Both the position numbers and the translations under genes were made by a program. From Aquarana catesbeiana (Eukaryota; Chordata; Amphibia; Anura; Ranidae), in assembly GCF_042186555.1 (NCBI RefSeq), contig NC_133333.1:221218757-221282756 (forward strand): a DNA stretch of 64,000 nt, given 5' to 3'. The notes under the pieces are model-generated. The model saw only the letters and a program-made list of their open reading frames with translations. It did no database searches and had not been told where the DNA came from. Of the stretch, positions 1-10,946 are shown one piece after another. The stretch's first letter is position 1, and each line of letters starts with the position of its first letter.

Positions 1-809
1 TATAGATCTATATATATATAGATATATTTATATGATTTTTACATTACCTTGGTGTTGTGTTCCCATGGGCCGGCAGGCACATATCTGTATCCGGAGCTCG
101 ACAGCTTACATATACATGTATATACTATCTACATCATTTTACGTTTTTATCACAGTTATGCTACACACATATATTGAAGTCACACATATTTGCTTGTATA
201 GTTTTGAAGAAGTGGAAGTCCATGAAACGCGCCACCAGATCAAGCGTACTTAAGAATTATACATAATCATGTGACTGTAAAATTTGTACTATATGATAAG
301 AGTGTTTTTACTCTATCCAGCACTTTTTATCTATGTATTAAATTCAATAAAAATATATCTTTTTATCATATCCATGGCATTCTATGTTCTTAGAGGCATA
401 TGTAAAGTCCCGCACTACATGTTTGTGTCCTTCCCCGTTTTTTTTTAATTTCTGAAGCAGCCAAGTGTGTTGGCAAAACCGGTCAGACATGACTATCCTG
501 CTTCCCTCCTCCACCTATTGAACAAAGGATATACTGGATGAAATTGATACTATTTCATAAGTATTGAACTTTCCTTCATAAGGATTCTTTATACTCCATG
601 CTTTTTACAAGTGACTTATATGCTATCTACTGAAGTTTAAACCCTTTTTGCATTGGCTGTATGGGAAATATATCTGTTTGTATAGAGACTGGTTTTCTAT
701 GAACTTTCAGTGCTGATTCTGGATATATTTTGCCGATGAGTGGATGTTATATGCTTTGAAAGTTTATTTACTTGCATTCTGATAACATATCTATATATTT
801 AGAGAGGTA
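1..809. other. AT-rich intergenic DNA, no gene seen
   Basis: This stretch is AT-rich with short TA runs at its left edge. The open frames present are short and lack recognisable domains. I see no RNA gene or clear repeat structure in it. Confidence 0.6.
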
Positions 810-811
810 TA

Positions 812-1583
812 AGGCCTCATGCACACGAGACGCCGGTGCAAACTCTGCTGAACACATGTTTTTAAAAGCTGAAACCGGCGTTTAGAAAAGCCCGTTTTGC
901 CGTGTTTGCATGCCGCGTTTAGCCGTGTTTTACCACGTTTGCATCTAGCGTCTGCAGAGCAGAGAATGACATTTTGCGACCCAACTTTGGGGCCCCGTAT
1001 CTCGGGCCACTTGGTGCCAAATTTGGTGTGCTAACACAGTGGAACTAGCACTACAACATATGCAAATTTGGGGTTCCTAGCACCAAGTGACCCTGAGATA
1101 CAGGGCCCCAAAGTCGGATCGCAAAATGTCAAGCACTTCTGCAGCAGAGAATGACATTTTCCAACCTGATTTTGGGGCCCCATATCTCGGGGCCACTTGC
1201 TGCTAGGAATCCCAAATTTGGATATGTTATAGTGTTAGTCCAACTGTGTTAGCACCAAGTGGCCCCAAGATATGGGGCCCCAAAGTTGGGTCGTAAAATG
1301 TTCCTTTAAAAACACTTATAAACGCAAACGCGGCTAAACGCAGTACTGGCATTTACCCGCGTTTAGCTTCGTTTGGTGTCTGAAACGTGGAAAACTTTTG
1401 CGTCTGAACCCATTTTTTTGCTTCTGGAAAAACGAGGTTAAACGCAACTGCCTAAAAACGCCAAAAAACGAGACTGTGTACATGGACACATAGGATAACA
1501 TTGAATGGGTTCAGGGGCAGTTGAAAAAAGTGTCCAACTGCCTCTGAACGCGTGTTTAACAGCATCTTTTGTGCATGAGGCCT
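812..1583. mobile_element. TA-target MITE with internal palindromic modules
   Basis: The left end AGGCCTCATGCAC is matched in reverse complement by GTGCATGAGGCCT at the right end, and both ends are flanked by TA (810-811 and 1584-1585). This is the pattern of a non-autonomous Tc1/mariner-type element. It has no coding capacity. Inside, four related modules of about 50 bp alternate in orientation (969-1015, 1081-1129, 1154-1203, 1253-1301), so the core can fold as two large hairpins. A related family with similar ends lies at 33076-33382. Confidence 0.75.
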
Positions 1584-1585
1584 TA

Positions 1586-2640
1586 GTGGTACGTTTCCTG
1601 CAATAGCCATAATTGACAATTTAGTGAGTATGGTGACAGGTAGAGCGCAAATCCATTGTGTATTGGTTTTCTTTTGCATCTAATTAATTTATGAGGATTC
1701 CCTCGCCAAAAGTTCTCATATTCTTAGGACCTAGCAGGGTAATTCTTTGGTGCTGTGTATTGTCACTGGGTAGGTGGAGCCTGATGGGGAATTGAGGGAC
1801 TAATTCACCATCAGGTCAGCTTTAGTTTTGATAGCTCATGGCATTGGGTGGATTTGAAAGCCACTATTGGACTGAATATCAGGCTTTGCCCACCCCAGTA
1901 CAGTGCTTCTCGGCCATATGCCTGTCAGTGTGATGAGCACAGTGGCTGGGGAGGGAGGGATGGATGTCCAGTGTAGACAATCTTTTCTCAGTGTGGACAC
2001 AGATTCAGCTACCTATCTGGGACAGGTGCATGAATCCTTTGGTAGCACCGAAAATTTCAGTGGTGCACCTCAACGGGTTTCCAAAGGCTGTCTACGACAC
2101 CCTTTTGAATTTCCCCCAAAGGTGTCCTGGCTGCGCCTTAAGCAACTATTCAGAGTGTATGTATAAAAAGAGGGCTCTGCCTGGCCATCCTTCTCTGCTA
2201 TGTTAGATGCTGGGGCCGCTGAATCTTTGCTTTGATGGTCTTTGTTAAAAAGGAAGTATAAAAGAATACAGAGCAGTCATGAAACAAAGATAATCCTCTG
2301 TTTTATCACAGTATCTCTTCAGAGAGATTAGGGCATATAACAAACATAGATATCTTTTGACAATAGACTGATGCACATAATAGGGTATAAAACATTCCAA
2401 AGTGAAAAAAAGATCCGACAGTAAGCTATGCAAATATGAAATTTCCACATAATTAAACCCTTTCAAGATAATGGACGCATTAGCTGTTCCTTAGTTATCA
2501 ATGTCATAATTTACACTATAGAATCACTTACAAAAGTCAATCAGGGAGCAAGTGAGCAATGGTGGAAGAAAGATAAGAAAAAGCCTAAAAATAAGAAACT
2601 TACTAATGAGTGACTCAAAACTCAGAACCCTGCCTACTAG
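1586..2640. other. Unassigned sequence with a TATA-like site
   Basis: No coding region or repeat family is recognised. A TATA-box-like TATAAAAAG lies at 2162-2170, followed by moderately GC-rich sequence. This could be a decayed solo LTR promoter or chance. No downstream gene supports a promoter call. Confidence 0.3.
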
Positions 2641-2644
2641 TTAT

Positions 2645-3070
2645 AGTTCACAGGAGTATAGTGTGTGATTAGTGGCAGTGGTGGTGGTGGGGGGTAAATG
2701 GGATGAGTGGCAGGGCCGGTGGGGGGGTCCAGATGAGTGGCAGTGCTTGGAGGGGGGGGTAGGATCAGTGGCAATGCTTGGGGGGATGGGATCAGTGGCA
2801 ATGCTGTGTGGGGATGGGAGCAGCAAAACTTTCTGTCATCTGTCAGTCAGTGTCCACACAGTTCCCTCTGCCTGTATGGGAGAAGGGGGAGAGGGGAGTG
2901 AGAGAGAGGAGGGGGAGAGAGAGAAGGGGGTGAAAGGGGTGAGGGAGAAGGGGGTGAGAGGGAGAAAGGGATGGGAGTGAGAGAGAGGGGAGGGGGGTGG
3001 GAGAGAGGGGGGAGGAGGTGTGGGATGAGAGAGAAGAGGGAGAGATGGAGAAGGATGACGGGGTGAGAAA
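2645..3070. repeat. Purine-rich low-complexity tract
   Basis: From about 2680 to 2820 there are imperfect repeats built on GATCAGTGGCAATGCTTGG with long G runs. From about 2876 to 3070 the plus strand is almost pure G and A (GGAGAGAG-type). Such polypurine tracts can form triplex or quadruplex structures. Open frames on both strands here are compositional artefacts. Confidence 0.8.
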
Positions 3071-3074
3071 GAGA

Positions 3075-3617
3075 CCCCTAGCCCTGTTTGCAGTCTCTCC
3101 CTGTCTGTGGGTAGGTGTGTGTGATACCAGGTACCGGGCATGCCAGTAGCGGGCAGGGTCCATTCTCATTCTGGGTGATCTGCTCCTTCCTCTGCTCTGC
3201 GGTCCCTGGCTGTCTGTGCTCCTGTCTGTCCTTGTCCTTTGGGCCCCTGGTCAGCCTGTCCTCCAGGTGGCTACTCCTGTTGTCAGAGCCGCAAGTCATA
3301 AGGTCAGAGTCCATGCTCTGGGAGGCGTCGGGGATGCTGCGCATGCTGCTGCTTGCCGCTCAGGGGTTCAGGGAGACAGTGGAGGTCTACTCCCTCCTGA
3401 ACTCTCAATCCTAGCCGCCCTCAATGCTCACCTTCCCCCTGCTCTCGCCACCACCGGACCAGGACCCTGCAAGATATGGGACTCAAACGGCAGCTACTTT
3501 GGGCCCGACAACAATGACTGGGCCCGGGGCAGCTGCCGCTTTTGCCCCGCATTACAGGCAGCGACTACTCTCATCTAACTGATGAGAAGTTAGAGCACCT
3601 AGAATCTCTTCATTACT
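3075..3617. other. Unassigned GC-rich segment
   Basis: Overlapping frames of 99-120 codons exist on the plus strand, but none shows a recognisable domain and the two longest are in different frames. It may be unique DNA or an uncharacterised repeat. No function is proposed. Confidence 0.35.
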
Positions 3618-4074
3618 TACAATGCATCCGGAAAGTATTCAAAGCGCTTCACTTTTTCCACATTTTGTTATGTTACAGCCTTATTCCAAAATGGATTACA
3701 TTTATTATTTTCCTCAATATTCTACAAACAATACCCCATATTGACAACGTGAAAGAAGTCTTTTTTAAATCTTTGCAAATGTATTAACCACTTCAATACA
3801 GGGCACTTATACACCTTCCTGCCCAGACCAATTTTCAGCTTTCAGTGCTGTCACAGTTTGAATGACAATTGCACGGTCATCCAACACTGTACCCAAACAA
3901 AATTTTTATCATTTTGTTCCCACAAATAGAGCTTACTCTTGGTGGTATTTGATCACCTCTGTGGTTTTTATTTTTTGCTAAACAAATAAAAAAAGACCAA
4001 AAATTTTGAAAAAAATAAAAGTTTTGCTTTTGTTTCTGTTAAAAATTTTTGTAAATAAGTAAGTTTTCTCTTTC

Positions 4075-4345
4075 ACTGATAGGCACTGATAAGGCGGCAC
4101 TGACAGGCACTGAGAAGGCGGCACCGATGAGGTGGCACCAATGAGCGGGCACTGACGATGGGCACCGATATGCGGCACTGGTAGTCGGCACTGATGGATG
4201 GCACCGACATGCAGCACTGATGGGCATTGATAGGCGGCACTGATGGTCACTCATGGGTGGTACTGATGAGCACTGATACGTGGCACTGATGGGCACTGAT
4301 ACGTGGCACTGATAGGCATCCCTGGTGGCACTGGCAGTGGTAGGC
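4075..4345. repeat. GCACTGAT minisatellite
   Basis: Degenerate tandem copies of units such as GGCACTGATGGGCACTGATA run through this part of the MITE. Unit length varies between about 11 and 20 bp. Open frames on both strands across it are repeat artefacts rich in CQ, SVP or similar periodic residues. Confidence 0.8.
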
Positions 4346-4586
4346 ATTGTGAGTGGGCACTGATTGGCAGCTGCCTGGGCATTGATTGGCAGCTGCCTGG
4401 GCACAGATTGGTATTTCCCTGGGGGTCTAGGGGGCATACCTGGTGGTCCAGTGTGGATGGCTTCCCTGGTGGTCCTGGGCGGCTTCCCTGGTGGTCCTGG
4501 GGTGGGATCCGAGGGGGTGCTGTGCTCATAATGAATCAGCACAGACCCCCCCCCCTGTCAGGAGAGCAGCCGATCGGCTCTCCTCT

Positions 4587-4751
4587 ACTCGCGTCTGTCA
4601 GACGCGAGTGAGGAAAAGCCGATCACCGGCTTATCCTATTTACATCGTGATCAGCCATGATTGGACACGGCTGATCGCGTGGTAAAGAGTCTCCGTCAGA
4701 GACTCTTTACCTAGATCGGTGTTGCGGGGTGTCAGACTGACACCCCGCAAC
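4587..4751. repeat. Three successive perfect hairpins
   Basis: Three separate palindromes occur in 165 bp: 4587-4609 (11-bp stem ACTCGCGTCTG), 4681-4711 (13-bp stem GGTAAAGAGTCTC) and 4721-4751 (15-bp stem GTTGCGGGGTGTCAG). All stems are perfect with loops of 1-5 nt. They lie near the right end of the TTAA MITE. Confidence 0.85.
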
Positions 4752-5034
4752 AACGATCGCCGCGATGCGCGCTCCCCCGGGGCTATATGGTGGGCGGCAA
4801 GTGGTTAAAAATACAAAACAAAAAAATCACATGTTCATAAGTATTCACAGCCATTGCCTTGACACTCAAAATTGAGCTCAGATGTATCCTGTTTCACTGA
4901 TCATCCTTGAGATGTTTCTACAACTTGATTGGGGTCCAGCTGTGGTAACTTCAGTTGATTGGATATGATTTGGAAAGGCACACACAGTTAACAGTGCATG
5001 TCAGAGCACAAACCAAGCCATAAAGTCCAAGGAA

Positions 5035-5900
5035 TTGTCTGTAGATCTCCGAGACAGGATTGTATCGAGGCACAAATCAGGGGAAGGGTACAGAAAAATG
5101 TCTGTAACATTGAAGGTCCCATTGAGCACAGTGGCCTCAATCATCCATAAATGGAAGACGTTTGGAAGCACCAGGACTCTTCCTAAAGTGGGCTGCCTGG
5201 CCAAACTGAGCGATCGGGGGAGAAGTGGGTAACCAAGAATCCGATGGTCACTCTGACAGAGCTCCAGCGTTTCTCTGTGGGGGGGGAGGAGAACCTTCCA
5301 GAAGAACAACCATTTCTGCAGCACTCCACCAATCAGGCCTGTATGGCAGAGTGGCCAGACGGAAGTCACTCCTCAGTAAAAGGCACATGACAGCCCACCT
5401 AGTGTTTGCCAAAAAAAATGCACCTGAAGGACTCTCAGACCATGAGAAACAAGATTCTCTGGTCCGATGAAACAAAGATTGAACACTTTGGCCTGAATGG
5501 CAAGCGTCATGTCTGAAGGAAACCAGGCACTACTCATCACCTAGCTAATACCATCCCTACAGTGAAGCATGGTGGTGGCGGCATCATGCTGTGAGGATGT
5601 TTTTTTCCAGTAACAGGAACTGCGAGACTAGTCAGGATCGAGGGAAATATGAATGTGCAGAGACATCCTTGATGAAAACCTGCTCCTGAGTGCTCTGGAC
5701 CTCAGACTGGGGTGAAGGTTCATCTTCCAACAGGACCCTATGCACACAGCCAAGATAACAAAGGAATAGCTACAGGACAACTCTGTAAATGTCATTGAGT
5801 GGCCCAGCCAGAGCCCAGACTTGAATCCGATTGAACACCTCTGGAGAGATCTGAAAATGGCTGTCGCTGACGCTCCCCATCCAACCTGATGGAGCTTGAG
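5035..5900 (+). pseudogene. Tc1-like transposase remnant
   Basis: The first piece (5035-5232) encodes the N-terminal helix-turn-helix DNA-binding region of a Tc1 transposase, beginning with a DLRDRIV-type motif. A frame change follows, then a second domain piece (5225-5470). Downstream the catalytic region is still recognisable, including a WSDETK-like motif with the first catalytic Asp near 5465 and a KHGGGG-like motif near 5570. Stop codons and frameshifts break every domain, so no functional product is possible. The parent family encodes a DD34E transposase of about 340 residues that binds the inverted repeats and inserts at TA. Confidence 0.85.
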
Positions 5901-6244
5901 AGGTTCGGCAAAGAAGAATGGGAGACACTACCCAAAAATAGGTGTGCAAAGCTTGTAGGATCATATTTTAAAAAAAAGCATGAGGCTGTAATTGGTGCCA
6001 AAGGTGCTTCAACAAAGTATTGAGCAAAGGCTGTGAATACTTATGTACATGGGATATTTTTTTCTTCATGTTTTATATTTAATACATCTGTAAAGATTTC
6101 AAACAAACGTCTTTCACATTGTCATTATGCGGGATTGTTTGTAGAATTTTGAACGAAATAATTTAATCCATTTTGGAATAAGGCTGTAACATAACAAAAT
6201 GTGGAAAAAGTGAAGTTCTGTGAATACTTTCCGGATGCACTGTA

Positions 6245-6770
6245 CATATTTGTCTGGCTGCTCAGAGCTCACATCTCTACAGACTATCAGAACATTTTCT
6301 GTACCAGATCTGAGCATTGCTAGTTCTGGATTGAGGTTTCACAAATATTCATATTCTTTCTGAGATTGTTCTAAAAACTAAAGCCTGGATATTTTTCAAT
6401 TGTTTACATTCTTATAAATATACCTGTAGTATAATGTTCCAGTTTGGTCTCATTCCCTCCAGCAGAGAATAAATCTCATAAATTATATAAGGGGTTGAGT
6501 ACCAGTTTTTGAGTAATCTCCCAGTAGTTAGGTCAATAAAACAATGCTTCATATTTACCAAGTTCTAGTTATCACTTTTGAAAGGGTCATTTACTGTTGA
6601 CAGTATGGGAAAATAAAGCAATGCCCTGGCTGATGTTTTTAGTACAGAAAAGGAAGTTCGGAATGCAGTCTGTGTTTAAGAAAAGCTTACATCTGATGGT
6701 ATTTAAAATGTTCATAGTTATGTTAAATCAGATCATTCTGATATCAAGAAAAATTAAAAAAATGAGATAT
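6245..6770. other. Unassigned sequence between Tc1 element and minisatellite
   Basis: I see no gene, RNA or repeat family here. A 67-codon frame at 6597-6800 runs into the minisatellite and has no recognisable domain. Confidence 0.5.
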
Positions 6771-6773
6771 ATG

Positions 6774-7094
6774 AGTGGAGGAGGTGATGGTTATAGGTGA
6801 GGAAGATGAAGGTGAAGGTTATAAGTGGAGGAATGAAAGTTATAAGCAGAGGAAGTTACAGTTATAACTGTAGGAGGTGATGGTTATAGGTGGGGGAGAT
6901 GAAGGTTACACGTGTTGGAGGAGGTGAAGATTATAAGTGGTGAAGATAAAGGTTATAAGTGGAGGAGAAGGTGAAAGTTATAAATGGAGGAAGTGAAGGC
7001 TTTAAGCGGAGAAGGTGGTGGCTATAGGTGGAGGAAATAAAGGTTATAAGTAGAGGAGATGAAGGTTATATGTTGAATAGGTTAAGGTTATATG
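6774..7094. repeat. GGAGGTGAAGGTTATAAGT minisatellite, left block
   Basis: Degenerate tandem copies of a unit of about 20-24 bp resembling GTGGAGGAGGTGAAGGTTAT fill this block. The same array resumes at about 7778 after an inserted MITE. Confidence 0.85.
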
Positions 7095-7145
7095 TTGAGT
7101 AGATTATAGCCTTATTAATGCACTTATAAAAAAAACATACGTGTA

Positions 7146-7740
7146 CTGTCCGTGTTGTTTTATTTGCACTAACATTTAAATTTTCAGGACAAGCCATTCC
7201 ATAGCCCTCTCCTTTCCTTTTCTTGCTAACTATCCAAGTTTAATTACCATTGCTGTGTTTTTCTTTTTCTCAGTGATTGTGTTACCAAAAGCAGTATTAA
7301 ACCCCAAACCACAAAGCTTACTAATCATTAGATGTTGTGGCTGTATTCATTTTCTTTTTAAGGCTTTTTCCCTTTCTTTTCACCTGGTGATCTGGCCAGT
7401 AACATACTTCCTGTATTAACCACTTCCCCCTGGTTGATGTCATATGACGTCGGGGACTTGAAGTGGGGATATTTGGATGATACCTGCAGCTGCAGGCATC
7501 ATCCAGATATCTTTTTTTCAGCAGGCGATTTCCTGCAATGTAAAAGCAATCATAGCAGCTATGCCAAAGAATTAGTAAACTACAATGTAATAAATGTATT
7601 CTTTTGGGTTTAACACCACTTTAACATACTGCTAAAAGTTTGTTTTTATTAGTATTGCTTCAACCTTAAAAGGAGGGACATCTCGTAAATTTGTCCTGAA
7701 AATCTGAATGCTAGTGCAAATGAAAAAAGTATCATGACAG
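7146..7740. mobile_element. TA-target MITE inside the minisatellite
   Basis: The ends CTGTCCGTGTTG and its imperfect mirror near 7740 (CATGACAG) are flanked by TA. The arms share the conserved stretches ATTTGCACTA and TTTTCAGGACAA over about 50 bp. No gene is present. A segment starting TTAACCACTTCCCC at about 7415 resembles the start of TTAA-type frog elements and may be a nested or captured piece. Confidence 0.65.
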
Positions 7741-7777
7741 TACATAATTGTTTAAGTGGCGGAAAAAAAAATTTATA

Positions 7778-9072
7778 GGCAGAGTTGGTGAAGGTTATAG
7801 ATGGAGGCGTAGAAGGTTTTGAATGGAGGAGGTAAAGGTTATAATGGAGAAGATGATGGGTATAAATGGGGTAGATGAAGGTTATAAGTGGAGGAGGTGA
7901 AGGTTATAGGTGAAGTAGTTGAAGCTTATAGTTGAAGGAGGTGTAGGTTATAATCAGAGGAGGTAAAGGTTATAGTTAAAGGAGTCAGGGGTCATAAGTG
8001 GAGGTGAAGGTTATAGATGGAGGAGTCTAAGGTTATAAGTGGGGGAGGCGAAGGCTAAAAGCAGAGGAGGTGAAGGTTCTAGGTGAAGGAGTGAAAGAGG
8101 AGATAAAGATTATATGCAAAGGAGGTAAAGGTTAAGTGGAGAAGGTAAATGTTATAAGCAGAAGAGGTGAAGGTTATAGATGAAAGAGTTGAAGGTTATA
8201 GCTGGAGGAGTCAAGGGTCATAAGTGGAGGAGTCCAAGGTTATAAGTGAGGAGGTGAAGGTGATAAGCAGAGAAAATGAAGGTCGTAAGTGAAGAGATCG
8301 TTCTAGGCGGAAGGAGATGAAGATTATAAGTGATTATAAGGGATGGTTATAGGTGGAAGAGATGAAGGTTATTAAGTGGAGATGGTGATTATAAGTCTAG
8401 GAGGTGAAAGTTATAAGCGGAGGAAGTGAAGAATATAAGCAGAGGAAATTAAAGGTTCACCTCCTCTACAGACAAGATTGTCTGTAGAGGAGGTGAAAGT
8501 TATATGTGGAGGAAATAAAAGGTATAAGAGGAGGAGCAGGTGGAGGTTATAGCAGGTGGAGGTTATAAGTGGAGAAGGTGAAGATTATAATTGGAGGAGG
8601 TGAAAGTTATAAATAGAGTGGGTAACGGTTATAGGTGTAACAGATGAAGGTTAAAAGTGGAAGAGGGGATGATTATAAGTTGAGGACATGAAGGTTAAAA
8701 GTGGAAGAGGGGATGATTATAAATTGAGGACATGAAGGTTATAATTAGAGAAGGAGGTGAAGGTTTTAAGTGGAAGAGGTGAAAGTTAAAAGCGAAAGAA
8801 GTGAAAGTTATAAGCAGAGGAAGTGAAGGTAATAAACAAAGGAGGTGAAGGAAGTGAAGGTAACAAACGAAGGAGGTGAAAGTTATAAGCAGGGGAGATG
8901 AAAGTTATAGGTAGAGGAGTCAAAACTTAAAAGCAGAGTAGGTGAAGGTTATAGGTAGAGGAAATTAAGGTTATAAGTATGGAAGGTGATGGTTATAGGC
9001 AGAGGGGTAGAGGAGGGAGGTGATGGTTATAGGTGGAAGAGATGAAGGTTACAAGTTGAGAAGGCAAAAGGT
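7778..9072. repeat. GGAGGTGAAGGTTATAAGT minisatellite, right block
   Basis: About 1.3 kb of degenerate copies of the unit seen at 6774-7094. Copies are strongly diverged and strand-biased, with purines on the plus strand. One place (8456-8497) contains a perfectly inverted unit that makes a 20-bp stem with a 2-nt loop. There is no open frame of note across the array. Confidence 0.85.
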
Positions 9073-9298
9073 TTTTTACTTTAATGCATTCTCTGCATTA
9101 ATTTACAAAACCTTTAAATACCAGCCCCCCCCCCCAAATACTTATCTCAGTCTATTCTCGATCCAGCGCTATCCCATCCTCCCATCCTGGTCTCGCAGGC
9201 TTTGCTGAGAGAAGCAGGAGTCAATAGCTCCTGCTACTGTCAATCAAATCATGTGGGGAGAGAGTCGAGTGTGGTGCCGAGATGCACTGTGTGTATCT
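9073..9298. other. Unassigned flank
   Basis: Short segment between the minisatellite and the Tc1-like element, containing a C run at about 9123. No feature is recognised. Confidence 0.5.
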
Positions 9299-9299
9299 A

Positions 9300-10944
9300 C
9301 AGTCAGGTCCACAAATATTGGGACATAGACACAATTCTAATCTTTTTGTCTCTATACACCACCACAATAGATTTGAATATGAAACGAACAAGATGTGCTT
9401 TAACTGCAGACTCTCAGCTTTAATTTGAGGGTATTTACATTCAAATCAGGTGAACGGTGTAGGAATTACAATAGCTTGTATATGTGCCTCCCACTTTTTA
9501 AGGGACCAAAAGTAATGGGACAGATTAACACTCATCCATCAAACTTTCACTTTTTAATACTTGGTTGCAATTCCTTTGCAGTCAATTACAGCCTGAAGTC
9601 TGGAACGCATAGACATCACCAGACGTTGGGTTTCATCCCTGGTGATGCTCTGCCAGGCCTCTACTGCAACTATCTTCAGTTCCTGCTTGTTCTTGGGGCA
9701 TTTTCCCTTCAGTTTTGTCTTCAGCAAGTGAAATGTATGCTCATTCGGATTCAGGTCAGGTGATTGACTTGGCCATTGCATAACATTCCACTTCTTTCCC
9801 TTAAATAACTCTTTGGTTGCTTTCACAGTATGCTTCGGGTCATTGTCCATCTGCACTGTGAAGCGCCGTCCAATGAGTTCTGAAGCATTTTGCTGAATAT
9901 GAGCAGATAATATTGCCCGAAACACTTCAGAATTCATCCTGCTGCTTTTGTCAGCAGTCACATCATCAATAAATACAAGAGAACCAGTTCAATTGGCAGC
10001 CATACATGTCCACGCCATGACACTACCACCACCATGCTTCACTGATGAGGTGGTATGCTTTTGATCATGAGCAGTTCCTTTCCTTCTCCATACTCTTCTC
10101 TTCCCATCACTCTGGTACAAGTTGATCTTGGTCTCATCTGTCCATAGGATGTTGTTCCAGAACTGTGAAGGCTTTTTTAGATGTTTGGCAAACTTTAATC
10201 TGGCCTTCCTGTTTTTGAGGCTCACCAATGGTTTACACCTTTTGGTGAACCCTCTGTATTCACTCTGGTGAAGTCTTCTCTTGATTGTTGACTTTGACAC
10301 ACATACACCTACTTCCTGGAGAGTGTTCTTGATCTGGCCAGCTGTTGTGAAGGGTGTTTTCTTCACCAGGGAAAGAATTCTTCGGTCATCCAACACAGTT
10401 GTTTTCCATGGTCTTCCGGGGCTTTTGGTGTTGCTGAGCTCACCAGTGCGTTCTTTCTTTTTAAGGTTGTTCCAAACAGTTGATTTGGCCACACCTAATG
10501 TTTTTGCAATCTCTCTGATGGGTTTGTTTTGTTTTTTCAGCCTAAAGATGGCTTGCTTCACTGATAGTGACAGCTCTTTGGATCTCATATTGAGAGTTGA
10601 CAGCAACAGATTCCAAATGCAAATAGCACACTTGAAATGAACCCTGGACCTTTTATCTGCTCCTTGTAAATGGGATAATGAGGGAATAACACACCTGGCC
10701 ATGGAACAGCTGAGCAGCCAATTGTCCCATTACTTTTGGTCCCTTAAAAAGTGGGAGGCACATATACAAACTGTTGTAATTCCTACACTGTTCACCTGAT
10801 TTGGATGTAAATACCCTCAAATTAAAGCTGAAAGTCTGCATTTAAAGCACATCTTGTTCGTTTCATTTCCAATCCATTGTGGTGGTGTATATAGCCAAAA
10901 AGATTAGAATTGTGTCAATGTCCCAATGTTTATGGACCTGACTG
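9300..10944 (-). mobile_element. Tc1-like transposon, nearly complete (about 1.65 kb)
   Basis: Both ends read CAGTCAGGTCCA inward and are flanked by TA (9298-9299 and 10945-10946). The inverted repeats extend for about 220 bp with limited divergence. They enclose a single long transposase gene on the minus strand. Length and layout fit an autonomous Tc1-family element. A single in-frame stop is the only visible lesion in the gene, so inactivation looks recent compared with the element at 3620-6242. Confidence 0.95.
9554..10588 (-). pseudogene. Tc1-like DD34E transposase with one premature stop
   Basis: Reading from the ATG at 10588 gives a Tc1-family transposase of about 344 codons, the usual size. 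In order it has paired-like helix-turn-helix DNA-binding domains (RLKKQNKPIREIAKTLGV and a following GRPWKT hook-like motif), then the catalytic core. The core has WTDETKINLY (first Asp), VQMDNDPKHT (second Asp) and SPDLNPNEHTF (Glu), with 34 residues between the second Asp and the Glu. The frame is continuous except for one TGA at 9989-9991. The enzyme would bind the flanking inverted repeats and cut and paste at TA. The Ile usually found before the final Glu is Asn here, so activity might be weak even without the stop. Confidence 0.93.
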
Positions 10945-10946
10945 TA

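Larger units (their letters stand above)
3788..4804. mobile_element. piggyBac-type TTAA MITE
   Basis: The insert is flanked by TTAA on both sides (3784-3787 and 4805-4808). It starts CCACTTCAATACAGGG and ends GGCGGCAAGTGG, so the CCACTT/AAGTGG termini match other TTAA elements in this window. It carries no transposase. Its core holds a GCACTGAT-based minisatellite and a series of perfect palindromes. Confidence 0.85.
3620..6242 (+). mobile_element. Tc1-like transposon, inactive, split by a MITE
   Basis: The inverted ends begin CAATGCATCCGGAAAGTATT on the left and mirror as CTTTCCGGATGCACTG on the right, each flanked by TA. The inverted repeats run for roughly 90 bp or more. They frame a decayed Tc1-family transposase (about 5035-5900). 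A piggyBac-type MITE (3788-4804) sits in the left part, between the left inverted repeat and the gene. Without it the element is about 1.6 kb, a normal Tc1 size. Confidence 0.9.

Noticed and set aside
2162..2170. TATA box as promoter of a host gene
   Set aside because: No initiator, exon or downstream coding region supports it; noted only as TATA-like.
2672..3169. Gly/Glu/Arg- and Ser/Pro-rich frames on both strands
   Set aside because: They follow from polypurine low-complexity sequence.
3115..3578. Possible host exon with 99- and 120-codon frames
   Set aside because: The frames conflict, have no conserved domain, and have no matching splice context.
4039..4542. 167-residue minus-strand frame
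   Set aside because: It is a periodic translation of the GCACTGAT minisatellite.
6774..9072. Possible CRISPR or centromeric satellite
   Set aside because: The unit is short and degenerate without spacers, and the array is small and split by a MITE.
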